Origin: Adiantum capillus-veneris
Lineage: Eukaryota > Streptophyta > Polypodiopsida > Polypodiales > Pteridaceae
Reading direction: 5' to 3'
DNA length: 64,000 nt
NCBI GenBank assembly: GCA_014529385.2
Contig: CM043955.1
Location: 139,673,108-139,737,107, forward strand
Positions within the stretch are counted from its first letter, which is position 1, and every line of letters starts with the position of its first letter. Position numbers and translations under genes: made by a program. The notes beneath the pieces were generated by a model. It saw nothing but the letters and a program-made list of their open reading frames with translations. It made no database searches and had not been told where the DNA came from. This document shows positions 11,401 to 22,311 of the stretch, one piece after another.

Positions 11401-12360
11401 AACATTGTCTGTATGGTAAGCAAACACAGCAGCCATGGTAAGCAAACACAACAGCCACATAGAATAGAAGCAGTAGAAGAGATAGGTTAGGCACTTGTTC
11501 ATAGTGATTTGTGTGGACCTATGCCTAACCTATCTCTAGAGGGAGCTTCTTACTTTATGACATTTATAGATGATTACTCGAGGAAAGTATGGGTTTACTT
11601 TCTCAAGCACAAGGATGAAGCGTTTAGTGTTTTCAAAACGTTTGTGACACTTGTGGAGAATCAGAGTGGCAAGAAGCTTAAATGCTTACGCACTGACAAT
11701 GGTGGAGAGTATGTTTCAAAGGCCTTTCAGAACTTTTGTGAGTGAAAAGGTATAAAACGTGAACTTACTGCTCCTTAAAATCCTCCTCAAAATGGTGTTG
11801 CTGAGAGGATGAATAGAACCATACAAGAGAAGGTCAGAAGTATGTTGTCTAATGCACAGCTGCCAAATGGGTTTTGGGCTAAAGCTGTATCAACAGCTAT
11901 TCATCTTATAAATAGATCTCCTAGCAAGGTTTTGCAGAAGGATTCAATGGGGCAGAGATGGTATGGTCAGGCAAGGTGCCCTCATACAAGCATCTCGGAG
12001 TCTTTGGCTGTGAGGCATATACTCACGTTCCAAAGGAATTTAGGAACAAACTTGAGCCAAAGAGTAGAAAGTGCATCTTTCTAGGCTATGGTAATTCTGG
12101 TGAGATGGGGTACAGACTTTGGGATCTTGAATCCAGAAAGGTTATCCGCAACAATGATGTTCACTTTAATGAAGCCAAATATCATTCTAAACCAGAGAGG
12201 GTTGAGGAGATTAGAAGAGTTGTCTTCCAAGAAGATGGACCTGCACGTGCAAGACAAAATGTCAGGGCTCAAGAGGAGCAAGGACATGATAGAGTGGAAC
12301 CACAGGTTGTGGCTGAGCCTGAGCCACCTATTTTGCGTAAATCTGGATGTATTACGTGAC
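11401..12360 (+). pseudogene. Copia-2 integrase, broken
   Basis: Starts with CEHCLYGKQTQ, the second half of the integrase zinc-binding region, followed by a short local repeat of TGGTAAGCAAACACA and a stop. The catalytic core continues from 11509: LVHSDLCGPMPNLS, FMTFIDDYSRKVWVYF, CLRTDNGGEYVSKAF, then a stop near 11744, PPQNGVAERMNRTIQEKVR and FWAKAVSTAIHLINRSPS. The first Asp and the Asp of TDNGGEY are present, and the Glu sits in AERMNRT. A frame change near 11960 leads to the C-terminal region (GVFGCEAYTHVPKE, FLGYGNSGEMGYRLWD). Stops and shifts make it non-functional as written. Confidence 0.85.
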
Positions 12361-12383
12361 CTCATGATCGGTTTGTTCTATCT

Positions 12384-13830
12384 ATGAACTATGTCATGTT
12401 GACTGATTGCAATGAGCCTTCATGTTACAAGGAAGCAGTGCAAATGAAGGACTCCGGGAATTGGCAATTGGCCATGCAGTCAGAGATGATAGCTCTGCAT
12501 AAAAACCAGACATGGAAGCTAGTTAAATTACCACAGGGCAAAAAGGCTCTACCTTGTAAATGGGTTTACAGGTATAAGATCACCGCTCATGATAGTCAGC
12601 GAAAGTACAAAGCAAGGCTTGTTGCCAAGGGCTTTAAGCAAGAACAAGGCATTGACTTTGATGGAGTCTTCTCTCCGGTGGTCAAGATGACTACATTGAG
12701 ATGCTTTATTGCATTGGTTGCCATATTAGATTTGGTGTTGCACCAAATGGATGTCAAGACAGCGTTCTTGCATGGTGATTTAGATGTGGAAATTTACATG
12801 CAGCAATCAGAAGGGTTTGTTGAAAAAGGCAAGGAAGATTTGGTATGCCAGTTGTTAAAGAGTCTTTATGTCTTAAAACAATCACCGAGGGCATCGTACC
12901 ATAAGTTCCACAAGTTTATGCTTTCTCAAGGCTACAAACGTAGTGAGTTCGATCACTGTCTTTATACAAAGAAGGCTAAGGATGGCAGTTGGCTGATCCT
13001 TATTTTGTATGTGGATGACATGTTGATTGCTGGCAAGCACTTGGAAGAAATTTCAGCTTTGAAGTCAAAGATGGAAAAATCGTTTGACATGAAAGACATG
13101 GGTGAGGCAAGTCATATACTTGGTATGGGCATTGAGAGAGACAGATCAAAGAAGTTGATTTGGTTATCTCAAACAGAGTATATTGACAAGGTTTTGCAAC
13201 GTTTCAATATGGAGAAGGGAAAGGCATTGAGTGTTCCATTGCCACCATATGTGAAACTTAGCAAACAAGATTGTCCTGTGTCTGAGGAAGAACAAGCTGA
13301 AATGGATAAGATTCCATATGCGTCTGCAGTGGGAGTAGTAAGTCGATACATGTCAAACCCAGGCAAGAAACATTGGGAGGCAGTGAAAGGAATATTGAGA
13401 TACCTGAAAGCTACAAGGAGTATGCGTATATGCTATGGGAGTTAGGAGCTAAGTGTAAAGGGTTTTACAAACTCAGATTATGCAGGTGACTTAGACAACC
13501 GAAGGTCTACGTCAGGGTATGTCTTTACATTGGCTGGTGGAGCAGTATCATGGCATTCTAGATTACAAGATTGTGTTACTCAGTCTACTACAGAGGCTGA
13601 ATATGTTGTAGCATCAGAGGCATGCAAAGAATCAATTTGGCTTAATCGTAGTAACAGATTTGGGAATCAAAGAAGAGATGCCTGTGTTATATTGTGATAG
13701 TCAGAGTGCTATACAATTGGCTCGCAATCCAGTTTATCACTCAAAGACAAAGCATGTGGATGTGAAGTATCATTTCATTAGGGAAATTCTCGAGGATAAG
13801 CATTTTCGCAAGCAGTTAGGTGTAGGGTAG
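12384..13830 (+). pseudogene. Copia-2 reverse transcriptase and RNase H
   Basis: The open part 12384-13445 (353 codons) holds a nearly complete copia RT: CKWVYRYKITAHDSQRKYKARLVAKGFKQ split over motifs, FSPVVKMTTLR, MDVKTAFLHGDLDVEIYM, KSLYVLKQSPRASY, the catalytic YVDDMLIAG, and KDMGEASHILGMGIERDR. A stop at 13443 separates RNase H, which continues to about 13830 with a shift near 13645. Its landmarks are YAGDLDNRRSTSGYVFTLAG, TTEAEYVVASEACKESIWL, YCDSQSAIQLARNPVYH and KTKHVDVKYHFIRE. The catalytic residues of both domains look intact. Confidence 0.88.
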
Positions 13831-13907
13831 TACATCACTTCTCTACATCTCTTGTATATTAGCTTGTATAGTAGGTTCTCTCACACTTAAAGTACCACAT
13901 TGGACTT

Positions 13908-14062
13908 TAAGTGGGAGGTTGTTGGGGTATAAAGCCCAATGTGGTCGCCCAGGTAAGTGGGCGGGCCGCCAGGTATGTACACATATTCTTTTGTAAAAAC
14001 CTAATAAGAACTCACTATGCTCTACACATTACAATAGAGCGAGTTCACCATATCATCGTGCT
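13908..14062 (+). mobile_element. Copia-2 polypurine tract and truncated 3' LTR
   Basis: AAGTGGGAGGT at about 13909 is the polypurine tract. The LTR starts at 13920 (TGTTGGGG) and matches the 5' LTR up to TCGTGCT at about 14062. The last about 50 bp are missing, and the sequence switches abruptly to copia-3 integrase on the opposite strand. Confidence 0.85.
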
Positions 14063-15849
14063 TGTATGGTACAGTTCATCCTCTCAGCAACACCATTTTG
14101 TGGAGGGTTATATGGAGCAGTCAACTCTCTTTGGTGACATACTCACCACCATTGTCTGACCTCAAGCACTCTACTTTCTTGCTAGACTGATTCTCCACTA
14201 ATGCCACAAAATTTTGAAACTTTGAAAGAACTTCATCCTTCTTCCTGAGAGGATATACCCACACTTTCCTTGAGAAGTCATCAATGAATGTAACAAAGTA
14301 CAATGAACCTCCCATGGATACATTAGGCATAGGTCCACAGACATCACTATGCACTAACTCTAATGGGTCACTTTTTTGAGTGCTTCCCCTTTTGTGTGGT
14401 GATTGTGTTTGTTTACCATAAAGACAATGCTCACAAACTGAAAAGTCTGAGAAATTGAAGCCAGACACATAACCAAAACGAGATGAGATTTTCATTCCCT
14501 TTTGAGACATATGTCCTAATCGACCATGCCACAAAGAAACACTTGGCTGCTCGGTTACACAAATTACATGGTTTTTAACATTGGACACATGTAGTATGTA
14601 CAAAGTCCCATACTTTGAACTGTGTGCTATCACTAAATAACCTTTGGTGATCTTCCACAAACTATCACCAAATGTGCATTAATATCCTGCGTCATCCAAT
14701 TGTCATGTACTAATCAAGATTTTGGTAAGCTTCGGCACATGTCACACATTCTTGAGCATGAATGTAGAACCATTCTGAAATTAGCTACACATCGCCAACA
14801 CCAACTATGTCGCAAGCAAAATCATTGCCAAGACGAACACGACCTTTACGGGCTGCATCATATGTACTGAACCACTCTCTGTGAGGAGTCACATGAAACG
14901 ATGCACTTGAGTCAATAACCCAATCTTGTAAAGCATAGTCATCAGTGGCAACCAAAAATGTTGAATCCATGGCAGATGTGAGATAAATATCTCCATCATA
15001 ATCTTCAACAAAAACATTGTTGATCTCTTCAATCTTTATACCGCTTTCCTTAGTCTTGCGTTCTTCCGACTTCTTGTCTTTACCTTTCTCTTGTTTCCAC
15101 TTCTGACAGTCTTTCTTCATATGACCCTTTTTGTGACAATGATAGCACTCAATGTCTTTTCAGCCACGTGATTTGCTACGAGATTTTCCTCTCTGATTCT
15201 GCTTGCCCTTTTCTTGTGATCGACCACGAACAACGAGAGCTTTGCTAGTACCACGAGAAGTATCAAGATTCTTCCTGCTAACCTCTTCAGTAAGCAAACT
15301 GCCCTCAACATCAACACATGTTAAACCATCAGGAGGTGATGACTTACTTATGGCTGTGCGAAAAGTATCCCAACTTTTTGGCAGCGTAACTAGCAAGAAC
15401 ATTGCTTTGACCGAATTGTCAAAATTGACTCCCTGCACGAAAAGCTGACTGAAAATTGTGTTGCACTCATTGAGATGGTTGCACATGGGTGTGCCCTCAT
15501 CCATCTTCAAATCAAATAACTTTTTTAGCCAATAAACCTGTGATGCTGCACTTTGGTTCTCATACAGGTCACATAACTTCTTCCACAACTCATAACTAGT
15601 CTTTTCCATGTTCACATTGAAGTACACATTCTTTGACAAAGTCAGCATGATGGTGGACCTGGCAAGCTCATCCAACTCGTGCCAATCATACTCATCCATA
15701 TCCTCAGGCTTTATCCCTTTCATCTTTATCGGCCGGATCTGATTCTTCTGTACTAAGACATTGTAAATTTGTTCCTTCCAAAATGGGAAGTTAGTGCCAT
15801 CTAACTTCTCAATGCTGAACAAAGAGTTCTCCGATGATGAAGCCATCAC
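14063..15849 (-). pseudogene. Copia-3 gag-protease-integrase, truncated and broken
   Basis: Gag begins at ATG 15849 (MASSSENSLFSIEKLDGTNF is preceded by one extra Met) and is open for 229 codons to a TGA at 15160. The same frame then continues through a complete zinc knuckle (CYHCHKKGHMKKDC, about 15150-15109) and the protease motif WVIDSSASFHVTPHREWF, where D-S-S replaces D-S-G, ending at 14785. After several breaks, 14660-14121 carries LWHGRLGHMSQKG, CEHCLYGKQTQS, LVHSDVCGPMPNVS, TFIDDFSRKVWVYP and CLRSDNGGEY. A frameshift precedes the last piece (NGVAERM), and the element stops at about 14063. RT, RNase H and the 3' LTR are absent. Confidence 0.87.
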
Positions 15850-16885
15850 TCGACAAGGAACAAAAGTGATAGATCCGCTCCACTAAAGAAGATGATAGAA
15901 AATCTAAAAAATTTCGGCAAAGTCTCCCCTGCAAAACTGACTTCTGAACCCAAAACAAATGTGTACAATGACTGAAATGCTGATCAAAGTGGCTAAACTG
16001 GCAAGATAAAATCTCAAAGAACTGTCACTATCAATGTCTCCAACTATAGAAGAGTGTCTCTGACCAACTGAACACTATCAAAGGCATACGCATAAAGATG
16101 AAAGCAATGCCAACAATGGCGGGTCAGCAGATGCACACCAATATTGCACTAACCGCATAAACATACATCCTATGTCGATGCCGAAACTATGGGGATGTCG
16201 TGGGCTCGCTCCAAAACCTGTATCACCGAAAGGATCTCCACATTTGAGAATCCCCCAGCTCAATAAAACCTTACCATGACCCTCAACAATAGGCTTTGCA
16301 TATTTCCATCACAATACATAAACCGCATAAGATCTTATATCAACCACAGAAACCCTTTTTTGTAACCGCTGCGGCGGTTTGTCTGATATAACAGACCCTC
16401 AAGACCTTACATCAAATATGCATGTGGCAGACATTGCAGAAAGAGTCTGCAACGAAAACCTGCATGTAAAAGAACCGATGAGGGTAGACCACCCTTCTGT
16501 CTGAACCGAATATCTCTCAAAATTGTGCAAAATTTGCAGAAACTTCCTTCTGCAAAGTTGTAGACCATGCAAAAACGGTTGGGGATAGCATGAATGGACT
16601 TGAAATAAGTTGTTTTTACAAATAAAAAAAATTTTGTAAAAATTTGTAGCTTCTACTTCACGACCTACAGGCAATCTGAGTGACGTATCTCAAAATTGGT
16701 GAAGATTTTGAGAAAACTTTCTTCTGCAAAGTTGAAGAGGATGAAAAACCGGTCAAGAAGAATGAGAATCGTCTTTAATGAAGATGTTTTGGTAGGCCAA
16801 AATAGATATGCAAAAACGTGCTGCAATTTTTGCTACTTCTCCTCTTGCATTCCCGCTGAGCTCCAATGGTGCTCCCAATCCCTGA
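15850..16885 (-). other. Copia-3 leader region
   Basis: About 1 kb between the primer site and the gag start with no credible ORF. It contains a recurring motif, TCTGCAAAGTTG, near 16550 and 16723, and the CCGCTGCGGCGG block near 16368 shared with the copia-2 leader. Confidence 0.6.
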
Positions 16886-16897
16886 GCTCTGATACCA
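16886..16897 (-). other. Copia-3 primer-binding site
   Basis: GCTCTGATACCA on the plus strand, that is TGGTATCAGAGC on the minus strand. It is an exact initiator tRNA-Met site adjoining the LTR. Confidence 0.92.
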
Positions 16898-16899
16898 GT

Positions 16900-17103
16900 T
16901 GAAGAGCGCGTGCGAGAGCGTGTGTGTGTGTGTGCAGCAATGGAGAAGAGAGGAGACACAGGTTTGGGTGGACTCCAAACACAATAGTGTTAGGGTTATG
17001 AGTCCTTATTCTTTTACGTAGAATGAATGGTCAGTGTTAGTTCTCGGTAGCCTCCGGACGCCCAACACTTAGGCGCAGTACATTGGGCTTTACCACCCCA
17101 ACA
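16900..17103 (-). mobile_element. Copia-3 5' LTR
   Basis: On the minus strand it starts TGTTGGGGTGGTAAAGCCCA (17103) and ends CTCTTCA (16900), so it is in the same family as the copia-2 LTR (TGTTGGGGTATAAAGCCCAA). A short (GT)8 tract lies near 16920. The base text beyond 17103 is CTCAG. No matching duplication is available because the other end is lost. Confidence 0.85.
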
Positions 17104-17174
17104 CTCAGAATCACCGGTTCCTTATATTTCTGTTTTTGATTATTTGGCTTTTGTCTTTTGGGTATCAAGGGTTG

Positions 17175-17614
17175 TGTGCGCTTTGCCGCACGTGTTGAAG
17201 ACTTGGAACTTGCCAAACACTGTGTGCGAGCCACGAATGGCTGCAAGCACACAACTAGACAGTCCTAGCAAGCTCAAAGAGGCAATGGTGTGTCACTCAC
17301 CGCTCAATGCTTTTCGTCATGAAGGATCCTGTGCCGTGAAGAAGAAGATAGAGGTAGAGCAAGATCACTTCTTAGCATGCACCTCAAAGAATGAGGATTT
17401 AAGGTCAAAATGGACCTTCTATAAGAGTCTGATCCATTCACACATGGACGCCCACAGTGGCCGGTCATAGTAAAAATCATGTAAAAATGAGATAAGTGGT
17501 GCGCTTCTCATCAACGATCACCTACACACCTATTGGATCGACAAGCCCGGTCCATGACTCAAATAAATGATAAGGCGTTCGTTGAAGGTGATAGGGTGTT
17601 CGTGAGGGTTAACA
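17175..17614 (-). mobile_element. Gypsy-outer 3' LTR (shortened)
   Basis: Matches 48278-48901 from GCGCTTTGCCGCAC to GAGGGTTAACA, but lacks about 180 bp in the middle where the other copy carries (CT)n and (CA)n tracts. On its right the text TGCCCCCCTTCTTGATG is the complement of the polypurine tract. Outside the gap I count about 15 mismatches in the first 170 bp. Confidence 0.87.
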
Positions 17615-18521
17615 TGCCCCCCTTCTTGATGTAGATTTCATCCTCAGAAGCTAGTGAGATGAAGCCCATTCATTGAGGTGGAAGAGCATCTGAGATCGAT
17701 TTTTTTTGCTTCTCCAAACATTGCAAAATCAACCAAAATTGGCATAATAATTGCATTCTCATATACAATCAAAAAGCATATGCAGTGAATAGGCACACAG
17801 ATTGATTGGTAATAGAATATTAAACAATTTTTCAGCAGTAAATATTAAACTGTAATATAATCAAACGCATAAGTACTTGTAAAGGTCAAAGAATAAACAA
17901 GTCTAGGGTCACTAATTTAACGGTCGAGAGGCACTAGAGGTCAACTATTAATACCATGGGCAAGCTTCTCAATTCTCTCTGGTCAATCAAGCTGTTTTAT
18001 CGCGAAAGCAAAGTATTTCATGTCCGAGGGCTAACTAGAAGCTATACCTAGAAGACCTTGTAGTTAAGCTATGATAAAAGGAATTGTTATGAAATCATCG
18101 CCTGAATTATTCCCCTTTTTTTGACCCCCCAAAGTTTTTTCACATTGGATTCAATTTTTGATGTGTGTGCTTATTTTGTATGCCTTGGGATTTTTGCTTT
18201 TCACGAAAAAGTGCCCACATTGGGAACCTCTAGGGCTCTAGTACCATAGGCAATATATGTGAGTGAAGTACCAAATTAAAATTTTACATTCTTGGCACTT
18301 TTTTTTGTTTTTTTTTTCATTGTTGATGATCGTGCTCGATTCAAAGAGTGAACTAGACAAAGATTCAAAATCCCAACAACTACAATGCATTCTTGTACAC
18401 ACTAGAAAAAACAAAAAATACCTCTAGGAGGCACATCAGTGGGAAGAGGCACCAGCCTTTATTGAACACAATCAAAACAACATCAAGAACCCTAACCTAA
18501 TTATTTGCACCCCCTAGAGGG
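17615..18521 (-). other. Gypsy-outer 3' untranslated region
   Basis: No coding frame. It contains a block at 18159-18272 that is closely matched at 35018-35131 in gypsy-inner, including GAACCTCTAGGGCTCTAGTA and GTGAGTGAAGTACCA. The rest is A/T-rich and poorly conserved. Confidence 0.6.
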
Positions 18522-18950
18522 TCAAGGGAACATGATAATGAATACATGGGCGGGTAGCCCTAAGTCTAAATCCCTATCCTTGTCATCGTCAAGAAAAATA
18601 AATTCATCATCCGTGAGACCATATATGCCATCCGTGTAATCATTTAAATCTTCCTCATCATTAGATACACATATGTTCACTAAGAATTTTACTAGTAGGT
18701 GTCTACAAACATCTTGGTCAAAAGGGTAAACTTGTGCAACTGAAGAGACGTTCTCTACTAAGTAGGGATCAATCGTGGTCAAGAGATGTATCAGCCATTC
18801 TAATTCCTCAAAATTCTTCTCACACGCTAGCGTTTCTACCAAATCCCATTCACAGGCAAGCACCGTGTAGACTATGTGAAACACTTGTGAAAAGTAAAGA
18901 GGGTACCTCTCACCCAAGGTAGGAGTGGATGACTCTAGCATACTAGCCAT
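18522..18950 (-). CDS. Acidic ORF between integrase region and 3' LTR (gypsy-outer)
   Basis: An uninterrupted frame of 142 codons from MASMLESS (18950); an upstream Met at 18986 would give 154. A homologue sits at the same place in gypsy-inner (35731-36153). Conserved landmarks, N to C: ERYPL, QVF, CEWDL, LACEKNFEELEWLI, DPY, YGLTDDEFIFLDD, then a hydrophobic end closing in FP. The C-terminal half is strongly acidic. I see no signal peptide, transmembrane helix, zinc motif or enzyme signature, so it does not look like an envelope gene. Function is unknown. It is notable that it stayed open in an element whose other genes are broken, but one ORF of this length can survive by chance. Confidence 0.6.
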   Translation of the reverse strand: MASMLESSTPTLGERYPLYFSQVFHIVYTVLACEWDLVETLACEKNFEELEWLIHLLTTIDPYLVENVSSVAQVYPFDQDVCRHLLVKFLVNICVSNDEEDLNDYTDGIYGLTDDEFIFLDDDKDRDLDLGLPAHVFIIMFP

Positions 18951-19170
18951 ATCTATACACACAGATAAATGCTGGTTAGTGTGCAAATATTATAAGGTTC
19001 ATGTCAAAATGTCGTGTTCTTGCCCATTATGTGTTATTATGATTTTTGGGTCATGTACTAGAATTTGTAGGGTTGTAGTTTTTTGTTTGGTGGCTCTTGC
19101 TCTTTTAATTTTTTATTTTTGTTTTCTTGAGTATAGGGCTATATATATACATTTTCTAAGATTGGGAGAT

Positions 19171-19583
19171 TTAGAGGTCAAGGAGGAAGGTTAAGAGGGG
19201 AGCAAGTGAATGATGGATGTCAGCAAACACTCCCCCCTTCCTTGGGTAGATCATCCCTTTTGGAACGATTTCGTCACCTTTTGAACCAATTGTTCCAAGT
19301 TGTAATGGGTGAAGACTTTGACCAATAGTTTTTGACCGCCCTAAGCGTTTCATCTAGTTGCAAGGTTCTTATTTGTATGGATATTTACAATGGGAGGTGC
19401 TATTATTTCCTTGTTTTTCTGTACATTTTGGTGGTAGGTGGAAGTTGTGAAGAAGCTTGTGTTTCTATTAAAGAACTACATGAAGAGCAAGAAGCTTCAT
19501 TTGGTTTTTCTATAATTGAGCCGAGCAAACACAATTCGTTCTCGCTTGAGTACTCAAACTAGCTTCATATTAGGTGTATAGTG
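19171..19583 (-). pseudogene. Gypsy-outer C-terminal tail remnant
   Basis: Continuation of the post-integrase reading frame with many stops. The pieces ITTWNNWF and MIYPRKGGVFADIHHSLAPL have close counterparts in gypsy-inner near 36470 and 36400, in a different frame in that copy. No function can be given. Confidence 0.45.
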
Positions 19584-20573
19584 TTATGTGATCTTTCCCT
19601 TCCCACGATCTTCGATCAGCTTTATCATTACAGGATTTGACTCACAAGGGTCTATAGATGACATGGAAGAAGATAATTTACGTTTAAGCACCCAGGTTTG
19701 ATCATTCCCTTCATAGTAGCCTTGGGCTTCCAATAATCGTTTAGGAATCCAACGCAACGTTTTCTTACATTTCTTGGAGCAAGTGGGGCGTCTCTTACAA
19801 GGCTTCTGTTTTTTAGAATAAAAAATGGTCACTAAAGAAGCTTTAGGGACCCATTTGTATGTTTTCTATATTATATTATGATGAGTCTTGGGTGTCTTAT
19901 GCTTTCTTTCAACTATAGAAGTTGAAGCTCTAGAGAGTTGGGCTATAGGTACGGGCTATAGGTACAAATGGTTCAATCTCTTGGATATGCAATGTTTTGG
20001 GTGGTATTTCCTCAAGAGGTGATATCTCAAGGACTATCACTTGAGTGGCAAGGCTAAGAGTTGGTTTATGTGTTGTGACACTCCCAGTCCCCCAATCAAT
20101 AGTGCATTTGGTCACTATCATCCACGCATGTCCTAGGTTTGTATTGCCTTCCATAATTCTAGTAGGCATGACCAAAAGGTCTTGAGCTACGACCCCATTG
20201 TCATAATTGACAGAAGTGTGTCAGATTTCAAAAACCGTAGTTTTTTTCTTGTTGATATCCTTGAATTGGATAGTACTCTCAGCTAGAGATGGCTTTCCCA
20301 ACTGGCACATTACTCCATATAATAGCAGATTATATTGAGCACCTGTGTCCAATAAGGTGTTATATATCACTTTTCCTTTGACACTATATTTAACTCAATA
20401 GGGTATCATAGAGGTGTGAGAGATTCCAACCAATCATCCTCTGTTTCAACTTGAAACGCATGTATAACTCCAAGATTTCCCTCTCGTTGGCATCTAATAC
20501 GTGGTTGTCGCTCCTTAGCCTCAGCTTGAGCTTGTATCTTTTTCAATTCTGCTTGTGCCTTGGCTGCTTTTTT
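19584..20573 (-). pseudogene. Second retropepsin-like domain downstream of integrase (gypsy-outer)
   Basis: The reading frame continues from integrase through a Lys/Gln/Ala-rich linker (KAAKAQAELKKIQAQAEAKE, probable coiled coil). Next comes LLDTGAQYNLL, with the catalytic Asp codon at 20347-20349, then CQLGKPSLAEST, a stop at the place of a Trp, LLVMPTRIMEGNTNLGHAWM and CTIDWG. Hydrophobic-D-T-G-A followed about 65-70 residues later by a hydrophobic-LG-x-x-W/F segment is the layout of retroviral-type aspartic proteases. The order resembles the ordinary protease of this family (DGG...W..(M/L)GKP.LS...LGRPFM). A tail with WVPK/WIPK motifs follows (19832-19584). Several stops make this copy dead. 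Confidence 0.72.
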
Positions 20574-22311
20574 TCAATGGATGGCATGTAGCCCCTCTTG
20601 GCTTAAAGGATCATAGTATCTTTTAAACTTACTTCCATCGAGGAATCCAATGGTTTCAACTCCATCAAGAGTTTCCACACGCATGGTACCTTGTGAGGTG
20701 ACTTTGCATACTCTATATGGTCCTTTTTTCGCATATTTCAACTTTTTCTTCTTGTTACGCACTCCATACATAAGGACTTTATCCCCAACCTTGATATCCA
20801 TGTTCTTTATATGACGGTCAAACCATTTCTTTCTCCTATCTCTCTCCACAAGTGCACTTTGCACAGCCAATTGTCTTTCTACATCAAACCTCTCAAGGAT
20901 ATATAAGCGCTCAACTAAAGGGTAACCATCCCAACCTTCTTGTGAAGCTACCCGCAGACTAGGAATTACAAACTTCCATGGCACAACTACTTCTTAACCA
21001 TATACCATTTTGAACGGTGTACAATTAATAGCCAACTTTGTAAGCAGTACGATAATCCCATAGAGTTGATGTCAGCTTCAAATCCCAATTTGTGCGATGA
21101 GCTTCCACTGTTTTGGTCAAGATAGAATTAAAGTCTTGTTAGTGCTCTTGGCTTGGCCATTTTCTTGTGGATAATAAGGTGTAGACTTATGGTGGGCTAT
21201 CATGAAGTTTGTCGTGAGTTTCTTTATCACTCCATTTATAAAATGAGTACCATTGTCACACACAATCTCAAAGGAACAACCAAATATTGTAATAATAATC
21301 TCAAAGAGAAACTTAACAGTTGGCCTTGCATTAGCCTTTCGTGTCACCTTGGCTTCCACCCACTTTGTCACATAGTCAGTGGCAACAATAATATATCGAG
21401 ATTGAGTGTTATGAGCTACCGGACTAATGGGGCCTACAAAGTCTAAACCCCATTTTTCAAATGGTTGAGTCACTTTAATAGGATGTAAGGGCATCTTATC
21501 CTTTTGTTGTGTGATCTTGTAACGTTCGCATTCATCACACCCTTTTGCAAAAAGTGATGCATCTTTGAATAAGGTAGGCCACCAATAGCCTGATTGCAAC
21601 ACATTTCTAGCAGTTACTTCCCCTGAAAAACGTCCTCCGGCTATACCCATGTGGGTTTCTTGCAGTATGTATGAATACTCATCCTCATAACGAGCACAAC
21701 TTCTAAGAATATCGTCCTTCCCTATCTTGTAGAGAGTTCCTACAATTAGAAAATAAGATTTACATTCCTTTAATACTTTTTGAGCTATATCTTTACGAAG
21801 CTCTTTGGACGGAAAAACATTAACTAAAAATTTCACAATCTTCTCACTCCATTCAGGCATGGTCTCAACTAGGAGTAGGGAAGTATCGGGCAATTCATCA
21901 TCGATTCCAGTAGGGGCTTCACCATTGGGTATGAGAGATAAATGATCTTCCATGACACGCCTTTTACTGAGTCTCACCACAACGATAAAATAAAACTCAA
22001 GAATATTAGCAACCATCGTGTAATTCTTCCCGTGGAACAAGGTTTATTTATTAGATACAACAATGTTAATGATCAACATAGAAAACAAACTTGTTGGCAA
22101 GAAGGTATTAGCAAAATTTCTTTACTGCATAAAGCATAGCTAAACCTTTCTGCTCTGTAGTGGTGTAGTTCCTCTCAGCATCATTTAATTGATGACTTGC
22201 AAAGCGAATGGGGTAGTCTAATTTATGTTCTCCTGGTTGAGCTAGAACACACCCACTAGCAAAGTTTGATGCATCAATATGCACATGGAAAATTACATTC
22301 CAATCGGGCAT
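20574..22311 (-). pseudogene. Gypsy-outer RNase H (end) and integrase
   Basis: In order on the minus strand: FHVHIDASNFASGCVLAQPG (22311-), FASHQLNDAERNYTTTEQKG, then a frame break and the long open piece 22040-21117. This holds HMGIAGGRFSGEVTARNVLQ, CDECERYK (zinc-binding half), KWGLDFVGPIS, TDYVTKW, CDNGTHFING and ENGQAKSTNK; the expected catalytic Glu in QAES has become Lys. The C-terminal piece 20984-20574 has VGDKVLMYGVRNKKKKLKY and, after GFLDGSKFK, runs in frame into RYYDPLSQEGLHAIH before a stop. That in-frame run shows integrase was originally fused to the downstream domain. Confidence 0.85.

Noticed and set aside
18522-18950. Acidic 3' ORF as an envelope-like gene
   Set aside because: No signal peptide, no transmembrane helix and only about 140 residues, although the location would suit one.
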